From contig CABVAY010000003.1 in NCBI GenBank assembly GCA_902496455.1, positions 21,134-85,133 on the forward strand: a stretch of 64,000 nt of DNA. Reading direction: 5' to 3'. Shown here piece after piece: positions 33,880 through 43,271 of this stretch. This DNA is from an uncultured Collinsella sp. Its GTDB lineage: Bacteria; Actinomycetota; Coriobacteriia; Coriobacteriales; Coriobacteriaceae. Both the position numbers and the translations under genes were made by a program. The number at the start of each line of letters is the position of its first letter. Position 1 is the stretch's first letter. Below the pieces are notes generated by a model. It did no database searches. It was not told the DNA's origin and saw nothing but the letters and a program-made list of their open reading frames with translations.

Positions 33880-36321
33880 GTGGCAGAGCGTCCGACATAC
33901 AAGCTCAGGTTTCTCGATCCCAAGAAGCGCTTTCCGGCGATGCCCGAGCAGCCTGCGGGACGCTCATATGGCGTGGTCTGGAAACTCTTTGGCGAGGATC
34001 AGCTTGAATCTTGTTATGTCGTCGAATTCGTTGGCAAAAGTCATGTGTCGCTTTTGGGCTACGTAAGCGTTTCGGGTGAGGTGTACAAGGTGGACCGCCC
34101 CGTCAGCGAGGCTCCGCTGCCCAACGATCCCGACATGGAACTGGTCCTTGACGAGTCGGATTCCAGTATTGGTGAGATTATGGTAAGGGAAGCCAACGGC
34201 GCAATGCGCGTGTGTGCGCAAACTGCCGGCTCTCCCGAAGGCCCCATGCGCGAGCAGTCCGACTACGAGACATGGAATTCGGCCCGCTCCCTTCCTTACG
34301 GCGAGTTCATGGCATCGATGTTCCTGCGCTACGTGATATTTGCCAACTCCGAAAGCGCTATTGCGAACACGGCGGGCGTCGACAGTCTCGATGCGGACAT
34401 GCAACACGTTGTCGACAAGATCAAGCTCGTAAAGTTACCCGAGCCGGTCGAGGTGTTTTTGGGCTTTAACACGTCACCACTCCCCGACGCTATCGAGACG
34501 CTGCTTTACCGCGTTGACCATGCCGAGAATCCGAGTGGTATCGAGCGTTATGCCGCCGCCCTTATGAGCGAGGTCGACTTGCCCCGTCTGCGCACCATTG
34601 CCGCCAAGTCCGAAATGAGCCTGGCTCGCATTGATCGCTCAAAGCTTTTCTATCTCAATTTTGATCGTAGCCTGCTGGATCAGGACGAGATTGACATGCT
34701 GCTTGCCATCGAGTGTCGTCTCAACCGCCTCTCCGGCATCCTTGAGCGCATCGGGGCCGGATTGGTCCCTGCGGCATCCTCGCCGAGTCTTGAGGGCTGC
34801 GCGCTCTTTGATGCGTGGCATATCGCCAAGACGACCAACGATGTTCCCCGACTGCTCGATACGGCCTCGAGCGATAACCCGTGGGGCAAGCCGGGAACGG
34901 TTTCGTGCCAGCCGGGCGGCGAGTGGGACGTGCGCACCCGTTTTGCGCGAATCGTTGAGGTGCTCAACGTGGTCACGCGGCTCGACTATACCTATCGAGT
35001 AAACGTTGCCGAGGGGATTATGCTCGTTCGGTTTGGGCAGTCTGTCGTTGATGCCATGCCGCAACGTGAATACGACGCTCAGGATGACGCCTGGCGCGAG
35101 CTGGACGAGGACACGCGCGCGATCTGGGCCGCGGAGCACGATGCGCGCGTGGCACTCACGCTTGCGGCAGCGTGTTTTGCCGCGGGCACCTGCATCACGC
35201 GCTGCTATGTGCAGATTGCTGCTCCCGACAGTGAGCAGGGCGAGCGCGTTGTTGCAACGTATTTCTTTGGGCGTGCGGCCTATCTGGCCGATTGCGTGCC
35301 TGTCGCCAAGGATCTTGAGAGCATGGACATGGACGATATGTCGTGCAAGCGTGTACTTGAGGCGTATGAGTCAACCGCTCCGGAGACGATTGAGCCTGTG
35401 GAGGTTCATACTCGTCCGCGTGATGACCATCGCACGCTGCCGCCGACGCTGCGCGATCTGCTGCTTGCCGATACGGCTGACGAGTTGGAGGTCATGGAAG
35501 AGGACGACGACCCATACGTGGCCCGTGTTGTTGAATTGCGCGAGCAGGCAAAAGTCGACCGTACAGGTGCTTTTGAAGGCTTTTCTCGTCTTGTCGAGGA
35601 GTTGGAGGCTAAGTGCGCCGTCGCCGAGCTTTTGGCGACAGGTCCGGTTCAAACGCAGTTTTGCGATAACCAGCTGGTGCGCATGGTGCTACCGGTGTTG
35701 GAAGAAGACCGCTCTGTGCGAATCCTTCGTGCGCCCGATGCGCTGTACTTTGCCCAGCACGAGATCTGCAGCTTTTACGCCGGGCAAGAGGACTTTGAAC
35801 GAGCGCTGTCCGAGGTGCGCCATCTTTACGATCTGGCGCGCTCGTCCATGCAATCGCACTTTGCGCTCATCAACGTGCTTGCGCGTCTGGAGCGCTTTGA
35901 CGAGATTATCGAGGTGGCGCGCCACGGCCTACGTATTGCCAGCGATCGTTCTGCAATCGGCTACCTGTTCTATCGCTTGGCGTTTGCCTATTGGAATTGC
36001 GATCAGCTCGACCTGGCGCTGGCTTGTTACCGTCTGGTGCCGCGCGGCGAGGAGTCGGGCAGTAGCGCGCTGGAAGAAATGCAGGGCCTTATGAACGAGA
36101 TGGGCGTCAGCGAGCCTCCGACGTTCGAGGAAGCGGTCGAGACCATCCGCAAGGCTGGACTCGAGCTGCCGCCAGTGTCCGCCGTGACGAATCAGCTGGC
36201 AGATGCCGCTGTTCAACTGGTCGACAACGGCTTCTTTTTCCTGGCACGCGGTTGCATCTTCCAAATGTGGCGCACCATGGGCAACGACGAGCTCGGCTCC
36301 CTCAACCGCTCGCTGGGGTAG
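33880..36321 (+). CDS. Large unknown protein with TPR-like C-terminal region
   Basis: An 813-residue acidic protein with no signal peptide or membrane helix. I do not recognise the N-terminal 550 residues; they mix beta-rich segments (VVEFVGKSHVSLLGYVSVSG) with helical ones. From about 610 to 790 the helix pairs resemble tetratricopeptide repeats: ICSFYAGQEDFERALSEVRHL, here quoted as two parts ICSFYAGQEDF and ERALSEVRHLYDLA, then LARLERFDEIIEVARHGL and YRLAFAYWNCDQLDLALACY. Such repeats usually bind other proteins. The start is GTG 33880; the binding site is weak (AGGGTG). A possible -10, TAAGAT, lies upstream at 33807. It is followed by the AAA ATPase in the same direction after 160 bp. Confidence 0.72.
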   Translation: MAERPTYKLRFLDPKKRFPAMPEQPAGRSYGVVWKLFGEDQLESCYVVEFVGKSHVSLLGYVSVSGEVYKVDRPVSEAPLPNDPDMELVLDESDSSIGEIMVREANGAMRVCAQTAGSPEGPMREQSDYETWNSARSLPYGEFMASMFLRYVIFANSESAIANTAGVDSLDADMQHVVDKIKLVKLPEPVEVFLGFNTSPLPDAIETLLYRVDHAENPSGIERYAAALMSEVDLPRLRTIAAKSEMSLARIDRSKLFYLNFDRSLLDQDEIDMLLAIECRLNRLSGILERIGAGLVPAASSPSLEGCALFDAWHIAKTTNDVPRLLDTASSDNPWGKPGTVSCQPGGEWDVRTRFARIVEVLNVVTRLDYTYRVNVAEGIMLVRFGQSVVDAMPQREYDAQDDAWRELDEDTRAIWAAEHDARVALTLAAACFAAGTCITRCYVQIAAPDSEQGERVVATYFFGRAAYLADCVPVAKDLESMDMDDMSCKRVLEAYESTAPETIEPVEVHTRPRDDHRTLPPTLRDLLLADTADELEVMEEDDDPYVARVVELREQAKVDRTGAFEGFSRLVEELEAKCAVAELLATGPVQTQFCDNQLVRMVLPVLEEDRSVRILRAPDALYFAQHEICSFYAGQEDFERALSEVRHLYDLARSSMQSHFALINVLARLERFDEIIEVARHGLRIASDRSAIGYLFYRLAFAYWNCDQLDLALACYRLVPRGEESGSSALEEMQGLMNEMGVSEPPTFEEAVETIRKAGLELPPVSAVTNQLADAAVQLVDNGFFFLARGCIFQMWRTMGNDELGSLNRSLG

Positions 36322-36410
36322 GGGCGATATAGAGGGGCCGCACCGCGCTATTTGTATCGGCGCGGGCGGGAGGACCCGGCAGGATTGGTAAGGCATAAAG
36401 CCGCCGAGCC

Positions 36411-36467
36411 TGCTAAAACTGTTAAACTCTGCTAAAGTTGCTAAACTTTGTTAAAGTTGTTAAAACT
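36411..36467 (+). repeat. Three tandem 19-bp direct repeats before the AAA ATPase gene
   Basis: Units at 36411-36429, 36430-36448 and 36449-36467: TGCTAAAACTGTTAAACTC, TGCTAAAGTTGCTAAACTT and TGTTAAAGTTGTTAAAACT. Each contains two TAAA cores, so six cores recur every 9-10 bp. The array ends three bases before the ribosome binding site region. It looks like an iteron or multi-site operator. Confidence 0.85.
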
Positions 36468-36483
36468 AGCAGAGGAGGGCAGA

Positions 36484-37566
36484 ATGACGAAAGCTGTTAA
36501 CCCCTTTAAGCCAACGGCGGGCATGAATCCGCCTGAGCTTATCGGACGGGACACTGTTTTGGATGACTTTGCCGAGGCTCTTGAGAATGGTCCTGGTGCC
36601 CCCGATCGACTCATGCGCATCTCGGGCGTCCGAGGCACAGGTAAAACGGTGCTCCTTAATGCATTGGGTGACCTTGCACGCAAAAAAGGATTCGAGGTCG
36701 TTGACGTTGCCTCCAATGCTGGTTTTTGCAATAGAATCCTCGAGGCTCTGCAGCGAAACGTTCGTCTTGAATCAATCTCGATTTCCCCATCGATTTTAGG
36801 GGTCAGCCTTGGCTCCATGGAGATGTCGAAGTCGGCCTCTCATCTGGGCGAGGCGATGTACGATGCTGCGAAGCGCGGTGGTCTGCTCATTACGCTCGAC
36901 GAGATCCAGGATGCCTCAACTGAGGAAATGCGCGAGCTAGGCAATGAGATGCAGCTCTTGATCCGCCAAGGAGCGAATGTCGCTTTCGCTTTCGCCGGGC
37001 TGCCGACATCGGTAGATGGCGTGGTGGTGGATGATACGTTGACGTTCCTTCAGCGAGCCAAACATGTTGAACTTACTCGGCTTTCCGATTTTGAAGTTGG
37101 CGGATCGTTTGAGGATACGATGAGACGAGCGGGCAAGGAGCTCGACAAAGGTGCCGCTGAGCTATTAACAAAAGCTTCGGCAGGCTATCCCTTTATGGTC
37201 CAGCTGGTCGGATATTACGCTTGGCAGGTTGCTGCGCGCAGTGGGGCGGAGAGCGTGAGCGAAGAGGCGGCTCGTAAGGGTATCCAGGCGGCTCTTGATA
37301 GCTTTAATGCTATGGTGATTGCCCCAGCGCTGCGCAGGGTGTCGGAACGGCAGTTTCAGTATCTCGCGGCGATGGCTCAATGCGAGGGCGTCGATATCGC
37401 CAACGGCGATATCGCCAAGAAGATGGGTTTGTCGGCGAACAAAGTTGGGTCATATCGCAAGCGTCTGATCGATGCGGGGTTGATTGAGCCCGCGGGCTAT
37501 GGCTGTGTTTCGTTTGCAATTCCGTACATGCGCGATTATCTGTTGGAGACCGTTCGAGAGGACTAA
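36484..37566 (+). CDS. AAA-family ATPase with C-terminal winged-helix-like domain
   Basis: A 360-residue STAND/archaeal-ATPase-like protein. Walker A is GVRGTGKT (48-55), preceded by the ELIGRD box typical of AAA_16-type domains; Walker B is LLITLDEIQD (about 134-143); a sensor-like FAFAGLPTS follows. The C-terminal 80 residues look like a winged helix (DIAKKMGLSANKVGSYRKRL, then IEPAGYGCVSFAIPYMRDYL). It could therefore bind DNA, perhaps the repeats in front of it; that is inference. AGGAGGG at 36471-36477 fixes ATG 36484. GC content is a little lower than its neighbours, which hints at horizontal origin. No partner toxin or nuclease is adjacent. Confidence 0.82.
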   Translation: MTKAVNPFKPTAGMNPPELIGRDTVLDDFAEALENGPGAPDRLMRISGVRGTGKTVLLNALGDLARKKGFEVVDVASNAGFCNRILEALQRNVRLESISISPSILGVSLGSMEMSKSASHLGEAMYDAAKRGGLLITLDEIQDASTEEMRELGNEMQLLIRQGANVAFAFAGLPTSVDGVVVDDTLTFLQRAKHVELTRLSDFEVGGSFEDTMRRAGKELDKGAAELLTKASAGYPFMVQLVGYYAWQVAARSGAESVSEEAARKGIQAALDSFNAMVIAPALRRVSERQFQYLAAMAQCEGVDIANGDIAKKMGLSANKVGSYRKRLIDAGLIEPAGYGCVSFAIPYMRDYLLETVRED

Positions 37567-37615
37567 TAAAGAATGGGCTGTCCGCGCTGTCGCTGGGGCC
37601 GTCCTTGTATCTTTG

Positions 37616-37670
37616 TCTCAACCTGTAACATCTGGAGGGGATTACGGCCTGCAGATGTTACAGGTTGAGA
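37616..37670. repeat. Perfect 19-bp inverted repeat after the AAA ATPase gene
   Basis: TCTCAACCTGTAACATCTG (37616-37634) and its exact complement at 37652-37670 flank a 17-bp loop. It has no T run, so it is not a standard terminator. The rest of 37567-37732 contains no gene I can support. Confidence 0.85.
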
Positions 37671-37732
37671 TGATTGACTGAGACGTTTACTGGTAAAAGA
37701 GAGGTAAAAGAGGAAACGCCTCAAAATTCCCC

Positions 37733-37761
37733 TTGCCCAACTTCGGCTGTTTGGTTACTAT
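37733..37761 (+). promoter_or_regulatory. Promoter of tRNA-Ser
   Basis: TTGCCC 37733-37738, 17-bp spacer, TACTAT 37756-37761. Confidence 0.7.
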
Positions 37762-37775
37762 AGAACGGCTGTTAC

Positions 37776-37866
37776 GGAGAGCTGACCGAGAGGCCGAAGG
37801 TGCTCGCCTGCTAAGCGAGTATGCCCCAAAAGGGCATCTGGGGTTCGAATCCCCAGCTCTCCGCCA
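37776..37866 (+). tRNA. tRNA-Ser (anticodon GCT)
   Basis: Acceptor GGAGAGC/GCTCTCC; anticodon loop in CGCCTGCTAAGCG gives GCT; long variable arm TGCCCCAAAAGGGCA; T-loop TTCGAAT; GCCA at the 3' end, so CCA is encoded. Confidence 0.96.
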
Positions 37867-37881
37867 GTTTAACTTTAAAGA

Positions 37882-37906
37882 AGGGTCCCATCGGGGGCCC
37901 TTTTTT
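37882..37906 (+). terminator. Terminator of tRNA-Ser
   Basis: GGGTCCC, short loop, GGGGGCCC, then TTTTTT. Confidence 0.88.
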
Positions 37907-37941
37907 ATTATCGAGAAAGGGCGCTGGGGATTCGAACCCTC

Positions 37942-37970
37942 AAAAAATGAGGCGCCCCGTTGGACGCCTC
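37942..37970 (-). terminator. Terminator of dacA
   Basis: On the minus strand GAGGCG (37970-37965) pairs with CGCCTC (37954-37949), followed by ATTTTTTG. Confidence 0.85.
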
Positions 37971-37998
37971 CTTTCAGCGAGTGTATTGTTCTTCGATC

Positions 37999-39339
37999 TT
38001 ACATCTCAGGAGCCTTGGCGACGGTCTCGCTCTCTGCCGCAAGCGGGCGGTTGTCGATGCGGCGGCCCAAGCGATCGAGCTTCACGAGTATCCATTCAAT
38101 GGGATTCGGTCCTGCGCCTTCCTCGTCGGCAACCAGGTCCATAACGGCGATTTTGGTGCCGTCCTGCTTGAGAGTAACGCTGCCCACCTTGTCGCCCACA
38201 TGCACCGTGCCCGAAAGATCGTCGTAGCTAACCTTTTCGGTCACCTCGCCGGCAAGGGAAAACACGGTCGCTTGCGCCGTAGGATCGGCGAGTGTGGCGT
38301 CGATTGTCTTATCCGTCCAGTCGGTTTGGCCAATGCGCGCCATAAGCGGGTTGCCGTTGGCGGTCTTTTCCTGCGTGCTGGCGATTGCGACCGTCACCTT
38401 GTGGCCGTAGTACCAGTTGGCAAGGGTGGCGGTATCGGTAAAGCGCTGATCGGTGGTGGTGGAGTTCAAAATAACGGTGTAGATCTCGTCGCCGTCGCGG
38501 TTGTAGGCGCTCGTAAAGCAATAGCCCGCGTCGTCGGTGGTGCCGGTCTTGCCACCGATGTTGCCATCTTGGCCCAGCAAATAGTTATGCGTGTCCATGG
38601 AATGCGAATGGTCGGTGCCGTCGGCGCCCGTGACTTCGATCCAGGAATCCTCGCTCGCTACGACCTCGCGGATCGTGTCGTTTTTCATGGCCTCCTGCAT
38701 CATCAGCGCTACGTCGTGTGCGGTTGAGTGCATATCGCCAGCCCACTCATCAAAGTCCAGACCATGCGGGTTTTCAAAAAGCGTACCGGTGCAGCCGAGC
38801 TTCTTAGCGCGCTCGTTCATGGCCTTCACAAATGTGGCCTCGGCGTCTTTGGTCTTAGGGTCGATTTTCTTGCCCACATATTCGGCGAGCACGATGGCGG
38901 CGTCGTTGCCCGAGGGAATCATCAGGCCGCGCAGTGCCTGCTCCACGGTAAGCTCGTCGCCTTCGAGCAAGCCGGCGGTCGAATTACCCACGGTGGCTGC
39001 GGCGTTGCTCACCGTGACCTTCTCGTCCATCTTGCAATTCTCGACGGTTAGGATTGCGGTCATGACCTTGGTGATCGAGGCGATTTTGACCTGCTCATCG
39101 GCGCCGCGCCCATAGTAGACGGTGCCGTCTTTGCCCATGACGAGGGCATTGGTCGCATCGATATCGGGCAGGTTTTCGGCCGCGATGCCGCGCGCATCGG
39201 CGGTTTTGCCGCAAACATTGTCGGTCGTAAGCACTTGGGCGCCGGCGACGGTGGGCACGCCAGCGGCAAGGGCGATAGCGCAGACAAAGCCGGCGGCAAG
39301 CTGGGCTAAGCGCTTTGCAAAAGAGGTGAGGGACTTCAC
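37999..39339 (-). CDS. dacA: D-alanyl-D-alanine carboxypeptidase (penicillin-binding protein 5 family)
   Basis: An S11 serine peptidase that trims the terminal D-Ala from peptidoglycan stem peptides outside the membrane. The active-site triad of motifs is intact: S88ITK91, S143GN and K264TG. With GTG 39339 as start, the protein begins with a proper signal peptide (MKSLTSFAKR, then a hydrophobic core LAAGFVCAIALAAGV) and probable cleavage after AGA. A longer frame to 39450 exists, but a TATACT (39379-39384, minus strand) inside it suggests that transcription starts later. The C-terminal beta domain follows; a membrane-anchoring helix is not obvious. It is divergent from a VanRS-like system. 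Confidence 0.9.
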   Translation of the reverse strand: MKSLTSFAKRLAQLAAGFVCAIALAAGVPTVAGAQVLTTDNVCGKTADARGIAAENLPDIDATNALVMGKDGTVYYGRGADEQVKIASITKVMTAILTVENCKMDEKVTVSNAAATVGNSTAGLLEGDELTVEQALRGLMIPSGNDAAIVLAEYVGKKIDPKTKDAEATFVKAMNERAKKLGCTGTLFENPHGLDFDEWAGDMHSTAHDVALMMQEAMKNDTIREVVASEDSWIEVTGADGTDHSHSMDTHNYLLGQDGNIGGKTGTTDDAGYCFTSAYNRDGDEIYTVILNSTTTDQRFTDTATLANWYYGHKVTVAIASTQEKTANGNPLMARIGQTDWTDKTIDATLADPTAQATVFSLAGEVTEKVSYDDLSGTVHVGDKVGSVTLKQDGTKIAVMDLVADEEGAGPNPIEWILVKLDRLGRRIDNRPLAAESETVAKAPEM

Positions 39340-39536
39340 GGATTTCGCTTTCGACGGGATGGTCTCTTCTGGAACAAGAGTATATCGTTTGCCGGCGTCG
39401 GCGATCATCGCGTGCGTGCGTGGCCCACATCCGCGCCCGAACGGGCACAAGGGTGCTTAAGGCCGACTTAATCACCCACGCTTGTTGTGTGTGACGGGCA
39501 CCCCCTCGGGCATAATGGAGCGCGAGAGGAGCACGC

Positions 39537-40232
39537 ATGAACGAGCGCATTTTGGTAGTTGATGACGAAAAGGCCATCGCCGACTTGGTTGGTATCTACC
39601 TTACAAAAGAGGGCTTTGATGTCCAGATTGCCTATAGCGGGGCCGATGCTGCCAAGGCAATCTTGGAGCAGGAGTTCGATCTGGCGCTGCTGGATGTCAT
39701 GCTGTCCGATATCGATGGCTTTGAGCTGCTGCGTACGATCCGTTCCAGACATACCTATCCTGTGATCATGCTGACGGCGCGCGATGCCCAGCAAGACAAG
39801 ATCGAGGGCCTTTCGCTTGGCGCGGACGATTACGTGGTTAAGCCGTTCCGCCCGCTGGAGCTCATCGCGCGCGTGCACGCTCAGCTTCGCCGCTACACCA
39901 GTTACGGTAGCCGTGCACAGGCGGCCGAGTCGCCGACCATTCAGCTCGACGGCTTGGAGATCAACCGCGACGCTCGTTCCGTGACGGTGGACGGTGCACC
40001 GGTACGCCTCACACCCACCGAGTATTCAATCTTGCTGTATCTGGTCGAGCATCGCGGCAGCGTGGTGGCCGTGGAGGACCTGTTCCGTGCGGTGTGGAAC
40101 GAGGATTTTATGCCCGGCTCCAACAATACGGTGATGGTGCACATTCGCCACCTGCGCGAAAAGACCGGCGACGACGCACAAAAGCCGCGCTTTATCAAAA
40201 ACGTCTGGGGCGTCGGCTACATAATCGAATAA
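39537..40232 (+). CDS. OmpR-family response regulator, VanR-like
   Basis: The receiver domain has the acidic pair DDE at 9-11, phosphoacceptor Asp53 in LALLDVML and the Lys of VVKPF near 103. The C-terminal winged helix begins about residue 130 (IQLDGLEINRDARSVTVDG) and ends HIRHLREKTGDDAQKPRFIK, then VWGVGYIIE. The overall sequence resembles VanR regulators. ATG 39537 follows GAGAGGAGCACGC. It is 25 bp from its sensor kinase gene and divergent from dacA, which is a plausible target. Confidence 0.9.
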   Translation: MNERILVVDDEKAIADLVGIYLTKEGFDVQIAYSGADAAKAILEQEFDLALLDVMLSDIDGFELLRTIRSRHTYPVIMLTARDAQQDKIEGLSLGADDYVVKPFRPLELIARVHAQLRRYTSYGSRAQAAESPTIQLDGLEINRDARSVTVDGAPVRLTPTEYSILLYLVEHRGSVVAVEDLFRAVWNEDFMPGSNNTVMVHIRHLREKTGDDAQKPRFIKNVWGVGYIIE

Positions 40233-40257
40233 CGCCTTTGATGGTGGGGAAGTGGAT

Positions 40258-41496
40258 ATGACAAAAGACGATAGGCAGGCATTCGAGGTACCCGATCGGC
40301 TCTTTGATTACGTGAGGTCGGTCGTCGACAACCGTGCGCTTGCAACGGTGCTGCTCTTTTTGCTGAGCCTGCTGCTGATTGGCATCGACAACATCGTCGG
40401 AATCTTGGCGGTGCTGCTTGTTGGCTTTTTGCTGATCGATCGATTTGAGATCGTGCGCCGCTGCGTGGTGATTGGCGGCGCCGCGTGGGCCATGACGTTG
40501 GCGATTGGCGCCATGGCGCTCGGCGGCATCGAAGGGCCGGTGCTGTTCGATGCCGGCTTTGTATTCAACATGCTTGGCTTTGTGCTGGCGCTTGCCGCGT
40601 GCGTGCTGTTCTTGTGCGGCCGCGCCCTGTACTACCAGGGCTACGAACAGGGCGAGCAGCATGCCGATTGTGTGCTGGCCACTCGTATTCAAGATCGCCT
40701 GATCGATCACCCCGACACCTGGGACAACATCGACGGCGACTTCTTGGAGGTCGAGGGCGCCCTTAACCGCGTGCGTGACCGTGAGCGCAAGGTGCAGCAA
40801 GCTCTGCGTGACGAGTCGCATCGCAAGGACGATCTGGTCACGTACTTGGCACATGACCTACGCACCCCGCTTGCCAGTGTGGTGGGCTATCTTTCGCTGC
40901 TGCAAGAGGCTCCCGAGCTGCCGGTTGAGCAACGTGCGCACTTTACGGGCGTGGCGCTCGACAAGGCGCACCGGCTCGATACGCTCATCGAAGAGTTCTT
41001 CGATATCACGCGCTTTGACTTCCACGATATCGTGCTCACGCGCGGCTATGTTGATCTGGGGTTGCTGCTGGCTCAGGTGGCTGACGAGTTCTATCCCATC
41101 CTCAACGAGCAGCATAAGGAAGTCCAAGTTGATATTCGCGAGGACCTGACGGTGCTCGTGGATGGCGACAAAATGGCTCGCGTGTTCAACAACATCATGA
41201 AAAACGCTATTGCCTATAGCTATGAGGGCTCGACCATCACGATCGAGGCCAGACGCCGGGACGGCGGTGGCGTGCGCGTGCGCTTTATCAATCAGGGCGA
41301 TCCCATCCCTGAGGCAAAGCTCAAGGTGATCTTTGAGAAGTTCTATCGCCTGGATGCGGCGCGTGCGACCAATCGCGGCGGCGCTGGACTGGGGCTTGCC
41401 ATCGCCAAGGAGATCGTATGCGCGCACGGCGGTACCGTTGCATGTGAATCGACGCCCGAACACACGATATTCACCATCGAGCTGCCCGCCGCATAG
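40258..41496 (+). CDS. Sensor histidine kinase, VanS-like
   Basis: About four N-terminal membrane helices (residues 22-130) with very short outer loops replace the usual large sensor domain. The HisKA box YLAHDLRTPLASVVGYLSLL has His199; it closely matches VanS kinases. The ATP-binding domain shows the N-box NNIMKNAIAYS, an F-box in EKFYRLDAARA and G-box GGAGLGLAIAKEI. ATG 40258 is supported by GGTGGGGA at 40243-40250. A short-loop kinase of this type would sense membrane or cell-wall stress rather than a soluble ligand; that is inference. Confidence 0.9.
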   Translation: MTKDDRQAFEVPDRLFDYVRSVVDNRALATVLLFLLSLLLIGIDNIVGILAVLLVGFLLIDRFEIVRRCVVIGGAAWAMTLAIGAMALGGIEGPVLFDAGFVFNMLGFVLALAACVLFLCGRALYYQGYEQGEQHADCVLATRIQDRLIDHPDTWDNIDGDFLEVEGALNRVRDRERKVQQALRDESHRKDDLVTYLAHDLRTPLASVVGYLSLLQEAPELPVEQRAHFTGVALDKAHRLDTLIEEFFDITRFDFHDIVLTRGYVDLGLLLAQVADEFYPILNEQHKEVQVDIREDLTVLVDGDKMARVFNNIMKNAIAYSYEGSTITIEARRRDGGGVRVRFINQGDPIPEAKLKVIFEKFYRLDAARATNRGGAGLGLAIAKEIVCAHGGTVACESTPEHTIFTIELPAA

Positions 41497-41599
41497 CCAG
41501 TGTGCCCTTACAAACACTTGACAATGCGCTCACGTGCATATGAGCCGCGATTCCTACTATCGATACTGCTGAATTGATATCGATGTGGAGGTATGCGGT

Positions 41600-42475
<876 letters not shown>

Positions 42476-42539
42476 TACCATCTAGTAAAGGTACCTTTAG
42501 GGTTAAGATGCGGTCATGCCGGCCGCAAAGGGGTTCAAC

Positions 42540-43268
42540 ATGATCTATTACGTCGAGGACGATGACAACATCAGGGATTTGACGGTCTATGCGCTGCGCA
42601 AGCAGGGAATCGAGGCCGAGGGCTTTTCGTGCGACGGCGAGTTTAAGGCCGCCGTGGCGCGACGGGTACCCGATGCCGTCCTGCTCGACATCATGCTGCC
42701 CGATACCGATGGTTTGGCGATTATGCGCCGCCTGCGCGCCGACCGCCTGACAGCGACGGTGCCCATCATGATGCTTACCGCCAAGGACACCGAGCTCGAC
42801 AAGGTGATGGCGCTCGATGGCGGTGCCGACGATTACCTGACTAAACCCTTCTCGCTCATGGAGCTCGCCAGCCGCTGCCGCGCACTGCTGCGTCGCGGCG
42901 GCATGCTCAAGCAGGCGAGCGATGTGCTCAGCGTGGGCGACATCGTGCTCTCGCCCAGCCATCGCGAGGCGACCGTTGCCGGCGAGCCGCTTAAGCTCAC
43001 CCTGCGCGAGTTCGACCTGCTCGAGTACCTCATGCGCAAGCCCGGCGTGGTCTTTACCCGCGAGTCGTTGCTGCAGAGCGTGTGGGGCTGGGACTTCGAC
43101 GGCGGTTCGCGCACCGTTGACGTTCACGTGCAGACGCTTCGCCAAAAACTGGGCGAGCATGCCAGCGCCATCGAGACCGTGCGCGGCGTGGGCTACCGCT
43201 TGGCCGAGCCTTCTGCCGGTGATGGTGCCGAAGGTGACGACACCGCGGCCACCGCATCGGAGGAGTAA
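42540..43268 (+). CDS. OmpR-family response regulator, PhoP/PhoB-like
   Basis: Receiver domain with EDDDN at the N-terminus, phosphoacceptor Asp50 in AVLLDIMLPDTDG and Lys in YLTKPF. The winged helix covers residues about 130-225 (GEPLKLTLREFDLLEYLM and VDVHVQTLRQKLG, ending VRGVGYRLAEP), followed by an acidic tail. AAAGGGG lies eight bases before ATG 42540, which is preferred to the in-frame start at 42516. It sits between pstB and its kinase, so phosphate control is plausible but not proven. Confidence 0.88.
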   Translation: MIYYVEDDDNIRDLTVYALRKQGIEAEGFSCDGEFKAAVARRVPDAVLLDIMLPDTDGLAIMRRLRADRLTATVPIMMLTAKDTELDKVMALDGGADDYLTKPFSLMELASRCRALLRRGGMLKQASDVLSVGDIVLSPSHREATVAGEPLKLTLREFDLLEYLMRKPGVVFTRESLLQSVWGWDFDGGSRTVDVHVQTLRQKLGEHASAIETVRGVGYRLAEPSAGDGAEGDDTAATASEE

Positions 43269-43271
43269 CCC

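Noticed and set aside
39340..39450. Longer N-terminus for the D-Ala-D-Ala carboxypeptidase
   Set aside because: The extra residues precede a normal signal peptide and are overlapped by a likely -10 element; GTG 39339 gives a standard exported protein.
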